A stretch of DNA of 64,000 nt from Scalesia atractyloides. Taxonomy: Eukaryota > Streptophyta > Magnoliopsida > Asterales > Asteraceae. Of the stretch, positions 1-12,066 are shown piece after piece. The DNA is taken from the NCBI GenBank assembly GCA_947069175.1, contig CAMTDV010000013.1, positions 29,391,857 to 29,455,856 of the forward strand. Reading direction: 5' to 3'. A model generated the notes under the pieces. It was not told where the DNA came from and ran no database searches. It saw only the letters and a list, made by a program, of their open reading frames with translations. Within the stretch, counting starts at the first letter, position 1; each line of letters opens with the position of its first letter. The translations under genes and the position numbers were made by a program.

Positions 1-67
1 TTTCGGCATATAATGCAGTTCCTCCTCCACCAAAGTTTCCCAATGAATTGACCAATCACAGTGTTCG

Positions 68-1574
68 TCAGCTTGAACCACTAATGCTCGGTTGGAATTG
101 TTTGTGGGAACCATTTCTCTTTCGTTGTTGGCAGCTTGATTTCTGGTAAAAGGATATTGATTTGCATTCTCTTTTAAAATGCCCCTTTTCCCTGCAGTTG
201 AAACAAGTAACCTTTCTTTTGTCAAAACCATATGGAGTATCCTTGGTACTTTCTAAATCAGTTCTTCTGGTTCTCTCCATAAAATCTTTGCTCTGCGGAC
301 TGCACTTGCGAACGCCCATTTGATATCAATTAACTCCATCTCTTCCTTATCAATTTGCGCATAGTCTTCACTGGTTAAGTTGACATTACCAATTTTACCA
401 GCTACTAATCCACAGTAAGAACTCACCAATGTGTTCAGAAGCTCCATATGTTAACGTGCAACTTCCACACTTACCTTGGAAAGGTTTGATGTATCTAATC
501 TGACAGTGTTTGAAGTTGAAGGTTGAGAATTTGTACCATAGAAAGCTTGTTGTTGAACTTGAGGTGTAGTAACTTGAGGTTGAGCAAGAAAAACCTTTGG
601 ATCAAAAGTTCGTTCATAAGTTTGAGCACTTGTACCAACAGACTGATCAGATTTCACTGGACATTCCCAAAAAGGAATTGTATTTGACACGAAAGCTGTT
701 TGAAGTCTTGGTTGATGAACTGCACCTGTACTCGGTTTAATGCCACCAAAATACATTTTCTGGATTTTGCTGAACTGGAAATCGTTTAGCTTTGCGAATT
801 TCTTCTTCATCTTTATTTTCAAGTTTCTGATATAAATTCGTAAATGTTGATCACATCCGTCACACCTGTATGTTTTAATAATTCTATAAATTGATTCCAC
901 TTAGGTGGTAAGGCATCAGCAAAACGCGTAACAATCTCCTATTGTGACACAAGAACCTTGTATGAGTGCATCTCACTCATCAAATGATAGAAACGAGTTG
1001 TCATATAATTTAATGTTTCATTTTCTATAAAATGAAATCCTTCAAATTCCTTCTTTAAAAGATCATGTCTAACTTTCCTTGTTGCTGCGTTTCCTTCTCC
1101 TCTTATTTTTAAAGTGTCCCACAAACTCTTCGTAAATGTACAATGCATGAATTGATGATAAATGTCTTTGTGAAGTGCTTGCGTAAGAATAGCGAAGGCC
1201 TTCTTTTCAAGATCATAGGCCCTTTTATCATTCTCATCTAATTCAGCTAATGATGCAGAATTTGATACGACGTCTTCGAGAGATTCTCTGTATGGAGAAA
1301 CAAAACATGTCCACAATTCTGTATTCTGACCAAGAATATATGTATGAAAACGATTGTTCCATGAAGAATAATCGTTCATGTGATTTAGTTTTGGTGGACG
1401 GTTGTTGCTCCCAGTTTCACTTTCGCTAAGAAGGAGGTTTTGAACGCTTTGGTTCTTATTTATAACAAAAGCCCATTGACCAGCAGTAAACACGTTTGGA
1501 GGTATCATCGATTTGGCCCATGAGGTAGTTTCCTGACTTGTAATACACCCCCAATCCCAAGGATTTGTACTCAT
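68..1574 (-). pseudogene. gag of copia element C (UBN2-type), broken
   Basis: Capsid-type gag with a UBN2 (copia gag-polypeptide) fold. The N-terminal part (1574-939) has the motif PKLNHMNDYSSWNNRF, followed by the helical LWDTLK and MTTRFYHLM stretches usual in this family. A TAG at about 925 interrupts the frame, and the sequence then continues as FADALPPKW in the same frame before shifting frame (segments 900-451 and 447-253). A CCHC zinc knuckle (C-F-N-C-x4-GHFKREC) is encoded at about 215-160. Gag would package the element RNA. The stop and at least one frameshift make it non-functional. Confidence 0.8.
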
Positions 1575-2024
1575 TTTGTATTTTCTTGATTTATGAAAAA
1601 ATTAAAGGTTTAGTGAAAATAACAATTACCTTTTAAAAGTTCACAATTTTGAAAATATTTGAAAAGCACACAGCTTTGAAAATCTGAAGTACAAAAAACA
1701 AACAATAACGAAGATTATTTGTACGAACCAACTTCGTACAAAGAGTTCCTTCGTACTAATCAACTTCGTACGGATGAGTTCCTTCGTACGAAAACTTCGT
1801 ACGGATGAGTTTTCTTGTGAATTTCTTCTACAAATGTGTTCAACTTGAACAAAAGAAAATTTTTATGAAAACTTTCTGGATATAACAGATTTTAACCAAG
1901 TTTTAAGTTAGTTATCTATTTAAAACTTAAGTTTTCTGTTGGGAGTTCAAGAACACTTCAAGAAACCTTCAAACTAGCTCAGACACAACACTAAGCTTGG
2001 TTTTGAACAAGGAAGAGAGTCAAA
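1575..2024 (-). other. 5' leader of copia element C with TTCGTACG-type repeats
   Basis: Noncoding leader between PBS and gag. It contains several copies of a short palindromic motif (TTCGTACGAA and TTCGTACGGA variants) between about 1718 and 1810. The same motif recurs in the element's LTR at about 2370-2475. No ORF of note. Confidence 0.6.
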
Positions 2025-2036
2025 GCTCTGATACCA
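2025..2036 (-). promoter_or_regulatory. Primer-binding site of element C (initiator tRNA-Met)
   Basis: The minus strand reads TGGTATCAGAGC, the standard plant retrotransposon PBS complementary to the 3' end of initiator tRNA-Met. It lies 2 bp inside the LTR end at 2039. Confidence 0.9.
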
Positions 2037-2038
2037 CT

Positions 2039-2665
2039 TGTAGGTCCACTTGCAGATGGAGTTAAACCTATTCCTTGTTCATATAACACACACACGAGTG
2101 CGGAATCCAAGTGTGTATGCAACCAAAGCAAGAGCACAGTCAATATGACAAAGATGTATCTTCCAATGTTCACTATATTGATATGAAGAGAGACTTAGTT
2201 CATAGATTCTTGAATACACTGCTTTATCTCTCTAATGCTCACACACGTCTGGTCTTGTCTCGCACAGCTAACCTCTGGTGTCCACTCAAAAGTTCTCTCT
2301 CAAGGCTCACTGGACCAACACTGACTGAGAGGTGCATGTCTGCTTATATAGTGTCCATGCTGGTCATCCGTACAAAATTGGTTCGCACGGAGCAACTAAT
2401 TCTGTACGAAGCAACCAATTTCGTACGAAGCAACCAATTTCGTACGGAGCAACTAGTTCGTACGGAGCAATGACGTACACAAGACTCAACGGTATGCACG
2501 CATGCACCCGTTTAACACAGACTAACTAAGATGTCGTATGAAACCAAGATAGAAGGATATCTTGATTTGGTCGACATAACCAAACTTATACATACACAAC
2601 AAACAAAGACCGAACAATTACATACGTAACTAAGAACAAGCGACAGACACAAAAGTGCATCAACA
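2039..2665 (-). repeat. 5' LTR of copia element C
   Basis: 627 bp beginning TGT and ending ACA. Boundaries are set by the PBS on one side and by the abrupt resumption of element B's LTR on the other. It contains a run of diverged CGTACGGAGCAACTA-like units at about 2370-2475, which are mostly TTCGTACG palindromes. Small ORFs here are by-products of these repeats. Confidence 0.85.
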
Positions 2666-2736
2666 AATACTAATAAAAATAGATTAAAATATTATACAAA
2701 ATACATAAGATAAATAGTATGGTTTACACCATATCA
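2666..2736 (-). repeat. 3' LTR remnant of element B
   Basis: 71 bp matching 9262-9331 with only a few differences. It ends at ATATCA, next to the polypurine tract. The rest of this LTR lies beyond the inserted copia C, left of the window. Confidence 0.85.
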
Positions 2737-4375
2737 AGTGTTCCCACACTTACTCTTTTTTTGTCCTTGAAAAAGACTTATGCAAACGAAATCATAGACG
2801 GATAAATATTTGGTTCAAAAGCAAGATTACTTATTAAGATTAAAATTCGTGTTAACCGTGATTGCAAGTATATGTGTCCACTTAAACCCAAATCCGGTTC
2901 CAAGCCCTTATCATGCAATTTAAGTTCAAGTTCAGTCAGTCTACCTAGAATCTCACACTAAAAGTCGTAGTTTCACCTAATCCCGCTTCAAGCTCATAGA
3001 ACACAAGGAACGAATCATTCGACCCATTTCCTAACCGTTTTCTACTTAAATCGAAAGAATTTATTTTTCTTTCTTTTTTCTTTTGAGCACTAGACTTTGC
3101 GTACCTAATCTAGAGGCTGTCTCAACCAGAGTCACCATACCCGAGAGTGACAACGTGAGCATCGGTAATTTAGCATTTTATTTAACTCAACCTATAGGTA
3201 ATCTAAATCAAAGTCACCATCACCAACGAAGATTACATAAGTCTCGTCTTTTTATTTCAATCTAGCTCAATTTACATATTTTTTCTTATGATAAAAAATT
3301 ATAACAATTTTAGCTTATAACGGCATTCCTTATACTATTATTGGTGGTTTCGGCTTCCCTACTTTTCCTAGATGAGCACCCATTAGCAAACCGACAATTA
3401 AGCTATATTAATATCAAAGGAACCTAGACCGAATTGGGCCTACTCACACATCCCAAGCTAGACACGAGTTTAACTTTATTCTCTTATTATTATTATTATT
3501 ATTTGAAACCTGAATACGCCCGACTCTACTATCATTTTCCGTTTTTATTTTGCAAACTTCCAAAATGAGTGACATTTTCAATTTTTTTATATTTCTAATT
3601 TTTTGACTCAAACGACTCAACTTAACACTTCGACTCTATGTCCCACCCCACACTTAAACTCTACATTGCCCTCAATGTAGGATGGAAACCGACTCAAAAG
3701 ACTAAAATAAATAAGAATAAAAAAACAAAGGCAAATCGGAAAAGACTTAGCTGGTTAAAAAACGCTTATGCTCCAGAACTCTCGTCCAATCCAGCTCCGA
3801 TCGTATAACATTTCATTCGCGATCGGCTCTGACTAGTAAACTAACATGCTCAAGATTTGTGTTGACTCTGACAAACAGCTCTGAAATTACCCGAATGGCA
3901 ATTGATAATGGGGGGTACAATTCAAACTTGCACAAACAAAAACAGGCAAAAACCGAAGTAGTACCGATCCGACACAAAAACTAACTAATAAATATGACTC
4001 AAAAATACGATTATAATACAAACTCTACAAATGGGATATCACCCGAATCTCTCAAACTCCTCAAACACTTATGGAGGATCATGTAGACTCAGTTCACCTC
4101 CGTATCCTACTTCACGGGCTCTAGCACTATCAACCAATTGAAACCCGGCTCTCTCCAAACCCTTTGCAAACCCTTTTTAGACATGAAAACTCACCTGAAA
4201 CTCCGATTCTTTGTCGATTACAGCTCCATGATGGTGATGAATTCCTGCAAAATACGCAACGACACAAAAACAAAAAACAAAAACTATGAAAAACAACAAA
4301 TAGCGACCCAATAACCACGAAACGAACACCAATACTAACTATACAAACTCTACACTTGAGTTTTCACTCAAGACT
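2737..4375 (-). other. 3' noncoding region and polypurine tract of element B
   Basis: About 1.6 kb between the LTR and the end of pol. The minus strand at about 2755-2737 reads GAGTAAGTGTGGGAACACT, a purine-rich tract adjoining the LTR and so the likely plus-strand primer. The rest holds no convincing ORF. A TTA microsatellite lies at about 3485-3505. The portion 4018-4350 resembles 63607-63840 near the right edge, which marks that second region as Athila-related. Confidence 0.7.
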
Positions 4376-5499
4376 CTATACGGTGGTATGAGGGGAGACT
4401 TCGACAGGAGTTTCCTCTGTCTCGGTAAGATCGATAGGCCCTCCTAAGTAATGTTTCAACCTATGGCCATTCACTTTCCAAGTACCTCTGTCGGCTTCAT
4501 GTTGTAACTCTACCGTACCATACAGAAACACTTCCTTGACCAAGTATGGCCCCATCCACTTCGATTTTAACTTTCCAGAAAACAATTTCAACCTAGAGTT
4601 ATATAAAAGCACCTTGTCGCCGGCCTTAAACTCTTTCAACCCTTTTAACTTCCTATCATGCAACGCCTTCGTCTTTTCTTTAATACTCCAAGAACGTTCA
4701 TACACCGCATCTCAAGCGCTTCCAACTAGTGAATTTGGAAATAGCGTTTCCTAGCCGCTTCGGTAAGATCTAAATTGACAGTCTTGAGAGCCCAAAACGC
4801 TCGGTGCTCTAATTCCACCCGAAGATGGCAAGCTTTGCCATTTATGATCATGAACGGAGTGATCCCCAGGGGTGTCTTGTAAGCGGTTCTAAACGCCCAT
4901 AACGCGTCATCAAGCTTTTCCGACCAATCCTTCCTACTTTTACCTACCGTCTTCTCTAAGATTCTCTTCACCCCTCAATTTGCATTCTCAACTTGACCGC
5001 TAGTTTGAGGGTGGTACGCGGTAGAAAAATGATGAGTGACTTCGTAGCGTGCTAATGCCTTCTCCATCACGACATTGCAAAAATGAGTGCCACGGTCACT
5101 TATGATAGCTCGAGGTGTACCGAAACGGGTGAACAACTTTTTAAGGAATCTCACCACCACTAGGGCGTCATTTGTGGGTAAAACTTGAGCTTCAACCCAC
5201 TTGGAGACATAGTCTATCGCCACGAGGATGTATCTATTCCTACTAGAAACGGGGAAAGATCCCATGAAGTCGATGCCCCACACATCAAAGATTTCCAGAA
5301 TTTGAATTGGATTTTAGGGCATCTTATCCTTGGATGAGATATTGCCGGTATGTTGGCAACGATCGCAAGTCCTAACAAACTCTAAAGCATCCTTAACTAC
5401 TGAAGGCCAATACTTAGTGGTAATGTGTGGACCGTGGTGACCTCCCGCCAATCCCTCATGAGCATATCTAAGGTTCTCTATACCCTCTTCTCTACTCAC
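4376..5499 (-). pseudogene. Integrase of Athila-like element B
   Basis: Retroviral-type integrase in three blocks. The zinc-binding end (5499-5314) has the second half of an HHCC finger, CDRC. The catalytic core (5283-4975) starts with GIDFMG (first Asp), has ISDRGTHF (second Asp) and ends at GQVENAN (Glu), so the DDE triad is present. The C-terminal part (4971-4376) carries KACHLRVELEHRAFWALK and KVNGHRLKHYLGG, signatures of Athila/Tat. Stops and frameshifts occur near 5300, 4973 and 4715. The enzyme would insert element DNA into the genome; this copy is dead. Confidence 0.85.
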
Positions 5500-5607
5500 A
5501 CATCTCTTAAGGATTCTATCTCCTCCTACCCTAAAGAGAAACGGGTCATCCCATATGTACCTCCTAACGTCCCTAAAGAACTTCTTCCTGTTGAGTGGTC
5601 ATACCCT

Positions 5608-7061
5608 TCAACACCACTCCATTTTCAAGGTAACTTTCCAAATCCCGGAACCATGGCATACCTTCCTTCTCTGCAGTAACAAACTCAACCGCTCGTGTGG
5701 GAATCTATCACCAATTGCCTCCTCACGAGTCTCTTCTCTACCCGGATCTTCTAATCGTGAAAGATAATCGGCTGCTACCTTCTCCGCTCCCTTCATATCC
5801 TTGATTTCTATGTCAAATTCAGAAAGTAGGAGAATCCATCGTATGAGACGAGGCTTAGTGTGCTTCTTTTGGAAGGGATAACGCAAAGCCGCATGATCGG
5901 TGAAAATGGTCTTTGATAGCACGAGGCATGAACAGAACTTATCAAATGCAAACACTATGGCTAGAAGTTCCTTCTCAGTTGTGGTATAGTTCTCTTGAAC
6001 ATCATTGAGGTTTTGCTCGCATAATAGATCGGGTGGAAGTGATTCTCATGTCTTTGCCCCAAAACTGCACCGACTGCGAAATCACTCGCGTCACACATGA
6101 GCTCAAAGGCTAAGCTCCAATCGGGCGAAACAAGAATGGGGGCACTCACTAGTTTCTCCTTTACGAACTCAAAAGCTTGAAGACATTTCTTGTCGAAGAC
6201 GAAAGGAACGTCCTTCTCAAGGAGTCGGGTCATGGGGCGTGTGATCTTGGAAAAATCCCTAATAAAGCGTCGGTAGAAACCCGCATGACCAAGAAAGCTA
6301 CTGATGGATTTTACACTCGTCAGTGGAGGAAGCCTACTAATGGTGTCTATTTTAGCTCTATCTACCTATATGCCAGCACGAGAAATCTTATGACCTAGAA
6401 CAATCCCTTCTGTCACCATGAAGTGACACTTCTCCCAATTAAGCATCAACTTCGTCTCCACACACCTCTTCATTATCCCCTCAAGATTACTAAGACACTG
6501 ATCAAATGAATTGCCATAAACCGAAAAGTCATCCATGAAAACCTCCATTGAACTCTCGATCATATCCTAAAAAATGGCAACCATACACCGCTGAAAAGTT
6601 GCTGGGGCGTTACATAATCCAAATGGCATGCGTCGGTACACGTATGTGCCATATGGACATGTAAAGGTCGTCTTTTCTTGATCTTCCGGTACGATGGGGA
6701 TCTAGAAGTAACCTGAAAACCTGTCGAGGAAACAATAGAATTATTGCCCCGCGAGACGCTCTAGCATTTGGTCAATGAAAGGAAGCGGGAAATGGTCTTT
6801 CCGAGTGGCGTCGTTTAATCTTCGATAATCGATACACACTCGCCTACCAATGACCGTACCTGATGGGATGAGTTTGTTTTTCTCATTCATAACAACTGTT
6901 ATCCCCCCTTCTTGGGGACAACTTGAGTTGGACTCACCCAAGAAAAATAAGATATTGGATATATCAACCCAGCCTCCAACAACTTCAAAACCTCTTTCTT
7001 GACTACTTCTTGCATGTTTGGATTGAGGCGTCTTTGAGGTGCACCACTGGCTTATAGACAT
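5608..7061 (-). pseudogene. Reverse transcriptase-RNase H of element B
   Basis: RT begins with the conserved CIDYRRLNDATRKDHFPLPF block (about 6850-6780) and has the catalytic FMDD box (VFMDDFSVYG at about 6535-6510), with WEKCHFMV and IVLGHKIS after it. RNase H follows with FELMCDASDFAVGAVLGQR and HPIYYASKT (about 6130-6020), then TDHAALRYPF and WILLLSEFDIEIKD, ending ADYLSRLED. Frames change near 5958, 6300-6365 and 6565-6740. RT and RNase H copy element RNA into DNA. Confidence 0.85.
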
Positions 7062-7392
7062 CCTCCATGAGAATCCGGTGAGTGCAAAAAGTGGGGCTTA
7101 TCGCCTTTATGACCGACAACCTCCATGCAATAGCCTTTTTATGTGTTCTCAACACATCAAGCAACCTCACTTTCTCCTCCTCCGTCAACTTCAAAGAAAT
7201 AATGAGGGGAAAACTCGAACTCTCTCCTAGAAAAGCATACTCTAGGTGTGAAGGAAGGACCTTAAGCTCTAAAGGTACCATAGTATCTACGGGTCCACTC
7301 TCACTCTCCTCACGAATCTCACAAAGCTCTAACGTTTCGGGAACCCAAATTCGGTGGTCCTCTACGTCTTCTTCCATCACCCTCCCCGGCAA
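7003..7392 (-). pseudogene. Pre-RT linker of element B, fused to the PBS
   Basis: 130-residue ORF with PLELKVLPSHLEYAFLGE and FPLIISLKLTEEE, the conserved linker that lies between protease and RT in Athila/Tat polyproteins. It leads into HRILMEDVYKPVVH at the RT entrance. Upstream on the minus strand the sequence passes straight into the PBS, so the roughly 2 kb expected for gag and protease is gone. The apparent start codon is therefore not a natural one. Confidence 0.75.
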
Positions 7393-7399
7393 CGGTGCT
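7382..7399 (-). promoter_or_regulatory. Primer-binding site of element B (tRNA-Asp type)
   Basis: The minus strand reads TAGCACCGTTGCCGGGGA. This closely matches the TGGCGCCGTTGCCGGGGA primer site used by Athila elements (tRNA-Asp). It sits 7 bp inside the LTR edge. Two bases differ from the consensus. Confidence 0.8.
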
Positions 7400-7406
7400 A
7401 AAAACT

Positions 7407-9331
7407 TGATGTGCTAAATGTGGTCAAATAAAACTATCTAATATTAACCCAAATTAGGCACTCTAAGCTTTAAATTTATAAACTTAGACTCGATCTATAC
7501 CTAAACCACACAACTGGCAAGTGTACCTATCAATGTAGTAAAACTAAAGTAAGTCCGAGCATCGAACCCACAAGACTCTCTAATTACGCTAATTAAATTA
7601 TCTAGACCTAGACTGAAACGGCCACGACACTAACCATTTTATATTGGGGAGGGGGGGGGTTTCTAAACATCCTAAAATTGCAAATTAAATTAACTAAAAT
7701 TAACTAGCACGTTAACTTGGATTTTAACTCAGATGATGGAAACGACTGCCTAGACTGGATCCTGATTTAATATAGTAATGAATTTATTATGTTTATTAAT
7801 TATTATGGAACTGGGATCTGATTATTCTAAACCTACCGAGATACCGAACAAAACACTCGACCCTTCTCAAGGAGCCACTTATGGAACTCTAAATAGGTTG
7901 TTATGATTACCGGTTGCTAGACTCCTTCACAGCTTATCTAGGTTTCTAAAAGTACCCTATTTTGATTCACTCCCTCACGGGTTATAAACCTAGGATAAGT
8001 TCGGAATTTCAATTTAACTTGTTAGACAACTATCACTAAGGAAACTAGTTCAGACTCTTCACAGATATCCTACCTAGCAATTTAATAACAAAGACCTAAC
8101 AATAATTTCACACCTCACAGCTATTGAAATTAGTAAAACACTAAAAGTTATTAAATTACAAGATATTACTTCTAAAGTATACCGGTCAATTAACCCTCAA
8201 GATTATAAATCTATTCCGTGATATAGACACTCACCAAGAATCACACGAAGAAACAAAAGCTAATAAAACAATTCAAAGCATGCAGATACATTAAACCTAA
8301 TAAACCAAACCGACTACTTTTGTAAACAATCCATAAATAACTAATTAAACATAATAAAAATCAAAACTTATAAATCAATTATCATAGTCTAGGCAGTTAA
8401 AGAAGTCTAGTCAAGAACGAAAATAAAAAACAAGTCTCGCACAATAAACAAAACATAGTATCAAGTTTGTAATACACAAAGCAATTAAAACCGAATACAC
8501 TGTTTGAGAACCGAACTCGAATCTTGATCTTGATCGTCCTCTTCTCCAATAATAACAACTACGGCTGTGGTCTCCTCTTTTTTCCCAAATCGTCCCTTAT
8601 GCCTCCACAAGAATAAATATATGCCTCCCTCTTCTCTGTTCGTCCCATGTGTATATATGGATATTCCTTTTTATCATGTATATTATGCGGATGACGGATC
8701 CAGTATCATAATTTGAGTTAAACTCAATTACTCACATTGTTGGGCTTCCATTAGTGGAACACAAAATAACATGGTGGTGTAGTGGGCCTAGTCTCACACT
8801 AATCTCTACGGCCCACTAACACAAAACAAATATATGAAAAGTGGTCAACAATTTAACATGTATTTTTATTCGGTCAATATTTCTCAAACTTTGTCAACAG
8901 TCCCCATAACACAATTCACATTCTAGCTTCTTTTTTCTTCTTTTGTCGTGTAGCACAACTAATTTTCTTCTTTTGTCTTGTAGCACAACTAATGTGCATG
9001 CACATTGATTCAAGTTTCACTAAATTCGCAATTTAGTCCCTTGAGTTCTATAAACTATTTTTAAATAGCTTTTCTTTATTTGCAATTCAGCACTCCATCT
9101 TTCAGCTTTATTTATTTTGGACTCTCGTTTCCTCATTTATTAACCGTGTTAGCTCGATTTAGTACTCGATCAAGTGTCTCCAATATTTCTCTGTTTTAGC
9201 TCCAAACTTCACGAACACCTATAAAAATATAAATTTAGTAAAACCGAACAAAACTGAGTCAATACTAATAAAAATACATTAAAATATTATACAAAATACA
9301 TAAGATAAATAGTATAGTTTACACCATATCA
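7407..9331 (-). repeat. 5' LTR of element B
   Basis: About 1.93 kb beginning TGAT and ending ATCA, next to the PBS on one side and to interrupted copia A coding sequence on the other. The last 70 bp match the 3' LTR remnant at 2666-2736. It holds a 9-10 base G run at about 7650 and no credible ORF. Length fits Athila LTRs. The flanking target site is GTACC (9332-9336); its partner is off window. Confidence 0.8.
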
Positions 9332-11089
9332 GTACCCGATAAACACACAAAGGGCCAAGTGAGTAAGTTTGCGACGACGAGTGGATGACATGTTAGTATA
9401 GCATGCACTCCCAAAGACATTTGAGGTGTCATAGGTCGATTGACGACCATAAAGAGTGACAGTGGGGGTAACAAATTGAAGCTTGGCAGAAGGAAGGATG
9501 TTATGTAGGTAAGAGGCGGTATGAAAAGCCTTAACCCAAAATGAGGAGGATAAGGAGGCATGGGTGAGAAGACAACACATGACCTCGTTTAGGTGTCGAA
9601 TCATGCGTTCAAATTTCCCGTTTTGTTTGGAGGTGTGTGGACATGAAAACTGAAATTGTAGGCCTTGTGAAAGAGCTAGTTCTTTAAATTTGTGATTATC
9701 ATATTCACCCCCTATATCACATTGGAATGACTTGATGGTCATGTGAAATTGTGTTTTGATATATTTGTGAAATTGAGCGAATTTAGTGAATGTCTTAGAT
9801 TTATATTTTAAGGGAACACCCAAGTATAGTTTGTAAAATTATCAATCAACACTATGTCGTACTTGTAACCAGATTTGCTAAGTATAGACCAAGTCCAAAG
9901 GTCACAATAGATAATATCAAAAGGTAATAAACTAGATGAAGTAGAATTTAAAAATGATAACCGTTTATGTTTTGATAATTGGCATGAATGACAAACAGAC
10001 GACCGTGATCGTGTATTACAAGAAACTAAATTACTAGAACGAAAAAAAATCCACAATAGGTAGTCCCGGGTGTCCGTCTTGGGTGGAAGCCACCGTCCCG
10101 GGTGTCCAAGACGGTCATGCCAAAAATGAAGTAGAGGTGGAAGCTACAAAAGCAGAGGCGGAAGCAATGTTGGTGAAAGGATAAAGAGGGCCCGAGTTGT
10201 CATGCCTAGTCAAGATCTTCCCACTCTTGTAATCATTTACAATAAAAAAAACATAGGGGTCAAACTCAACAGAGAAATTAATTGAAATTAGGTTTTTGAC
10301 TATGTGAGGTGTGTACAGAGCATTGTTTAAACTGAAATTGAGAGTTTAAGAAGGTAAGGAGTTGTGTTACCGGATCCACACGTGTTGACCATTACCAATA
10401 AATATAATTTTAATATGACAACTAACAATGGAATTAGAAAGTTTACCTGTGTTGCCTGTGGCGTGATTGAATGCACTATTTTCCATAACCCATGGATCAG
10501 AATAGTCATCAGTGCTCTCCATATAGAGGGCCTGGAAGGCTTGTTCAAGTGCATACGGATCCGTAGGGTCGATCTCTGGGCTTGAGCAGTCTGGCCCGAA
10601 GAAGAGTTGTTGGGCCCTGATGCCTGGTTTGGAAAACCGGGTGCGGTGGATACCATGGGGCCAGGCTGGCCCAACCCAGTTGGGTTGGGTATGGGCAGGG
10701 TGGCGGTGGATACCATGGGGTCGGGGATTGGGCCATCCGCCAGTTGGCACGAGTTGTTGGGCTATGAAGATCTTCAGTTGAGCCATTAAGATGATGCATT
10801 GGGCCAGGGCAAGTTTAGGCTAGGCTGATTCTGAGGGCTTTTGTTTCTGTTCTGCTGCTGGTTGGGGCGTCACCGAGAGCTGAAACGTCCACCACAAAGG
10901 CTGTTACGACGGTTGTTTGGTGGTGGTGGATCCTGATAGACGACCATTACCGTTGGTTGTGCAAGGCTGTCCCGAGTGTTCTGACGCTGTAAATCAGATT
11001 GCAGCATACTGCAAGCTTCCTTCCAAGTTGGTTGCTGCTTGTTATCTCCTGTAGAGACAGATTCAGGCTCATCTCCCATGGAGCTGGCG
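9332..11089 (-). pseudogene. Copia element A: gag end, protease, integrase (cut by B and D)
   Basis: Minus-strand Ty1/copia polyprotein remnant. From its start: a gag tail (11079-10870), a Pro/Gln-rich linker, then a protease region (about 10500-10367) with HATGNTGKLSNSIV. The expected DSG active site there is degenerate (WVMENSAFNHATG). The pre-integrase block (about 10330-10060) has LHFWHDRLGHPG and the CHSCQLSKHKRLSF zinc half. Integrase (10000-9332) has IIYCDLW (Asp), QCDIGGEYDN (Asp, with I replacing the usual S/N/D region) and TSKQNGKFERMIRHL (Glu). It stops at CVFIGY because element B is inserted there. RT and RNase H lie beyond B and C, off window. Confidence 0.85.
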
Positions 11090-11094
11090 GTAAA
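11090..11094 (+). repeat. Target-site duplication of D, left (GTAAA)
   Basis: GTAAA abuts the 5' LTR start at 11095 and is repeated at 39367-39371, directly after the 3' LTR. This proves that 11095-39366 entered as one element. Confidence 0.9.
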
Positions 11095-11275
11095 TTAACA
11101 TCCGTCAAAAACGGATTTACCAAACCCGCTCCGTTTATTAACCGAACAATCAGTTAAAAATTTCGTTGTGAATTTAATGCCCAAAATAATTTTAAACGAT
11201 ACATAATTAATTATTATATGGGAATATATAATTAGTTTTTGAAAAACTGTTAAAAATAAGAAAATAAAAATAATA

Positions 11276-11358
11276 TGGCCCTGCCGGGTTTCGAACCCGG
11301 GTCAGTCAGCCGGGTCAAACAACGGACTTAACACTCAACACTTAAACCACTGCGCCAC
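11276..11358 (-). other. tRNA-like module, antisense, in D 5' LTR
   Basis: On the minus strand an A-box-like TGGCGCAGTGG is followed about 55 bp later by a T-arm: CCGGG, loop TTCGAAA, CCCGG (five perfect pairs and the canonical 7-base loop). The acceptor ends do not pair, so it is not a tRNA gene. An equivalent is at 36909-36991. Confidence 0.7.
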
Positions 11359-12066
11359 TTGTATTCTTGTTAATTATTAGAATCATTTAATTCATAACAT
11401 GTTTTTCCGAATTCAAAACCGGCGCCCAAAATTGCAGTCGTCGGAAATCCCGACTAACTCGCCAAGAATCGACGGTTACTTCATTTATAACGTAAAACTT
11501 AAACACTACATCGGTTATAACCGACGCCTGAGTCCGCGACACAAACTATAACCGCCGGAAAACGTAATGACTTTGAATCAAGTCGGAAATTGGACCAAGT
11601 TCATCGATAACCTGCCTTATAAATACCTCCTCGAACCTCTGCAAGCTTTTTCGCTCAAAACCCCACCTTTACCCGACGTAAAACCATTCGCCGGAAAACT
11701 TCTGTATCTCGCCGGAAAAACCGAGCCCTTCACTTCTGAGCCTTACTGAAGCCCTGAGCTTATACCGAAGTCACCCACATCCTTTTCAAGCTTTCTGAAG
11801 ACTCGTTGCTACAAGACACACGACGCCGGAACCTGTTGCTGTCGCCGGAGCTCTGACGGAAAAATAGAGGAGTCCAGTCGGTATACCTTACTCCTAATTT
11901 CTCTTTCTTTTTATTCATATCTCATCTGTAATTAACCTCAAAACACTAAAGAACACGATTAAAACATCGAACCAGTCGGAATTCCGATTCTGGTTAAAAT
12001 CAACGAAGAAGACGAAGTTTTCTGTAATGTTTAAGTATAATTAAAATCAAGTTATAACTCGGGTTA

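Larger units (their letters stand above)
1..2665 (-). mobile_element. Ty1/copia element C, 5' part (runs off left edge)
   Basis: A minus-strand copia retrotransposon of which the 5' LTR, primer-binding site, leader and most of gag are visible. The order on the minus strand is LTR (2665-2039), PBS (2036-2025), leader, then gag. It is inserted in the 3' LTR of the Athila-like element B: sequence from 2666 on matches 9262-9331, and the match stops exactly at the copia LTR end. The target-site sequence next to the LTR would be AATAC (2666-2670); the partner copy lies outside the window. Protease, integrase and RT would be to the left of position 1. Confidence 0.85.
2666..9331 (-). mobile_element. 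Ty3/gypsy Athila-like element B, internally deleted
   Basis: Minus-strand element inserted into the integrase of copia A; A's reading frame stops exactly at 9331/9332. Parts, in minus-strand order: 5' LTR (9331-7407), PBS (7399-7382), pre-RT/RT/RNase H/integrase (7392-4376), 3' noncoding region, PPT (about 2755-2737), and 3' LTR remnant (2736-2666) cut off by element C. Gag and protease are missing: the PBS joins directly to the pre-RT coding region. Integrase and post-integrase motifs (KACHLRVELEHRAFWALK; KVNGHRLKHYLGG) are those of the Athila/Tat clade. Confidence 0.85.

Noticed and set aside
4130..4318. 62-residue minus-strand ORF in element B, hydrophobic start
   Set aside because: Could be thought an env-like remnant, but it is short, lacks any family motif and lies in a conserved noncoding part also seen at the right edge.
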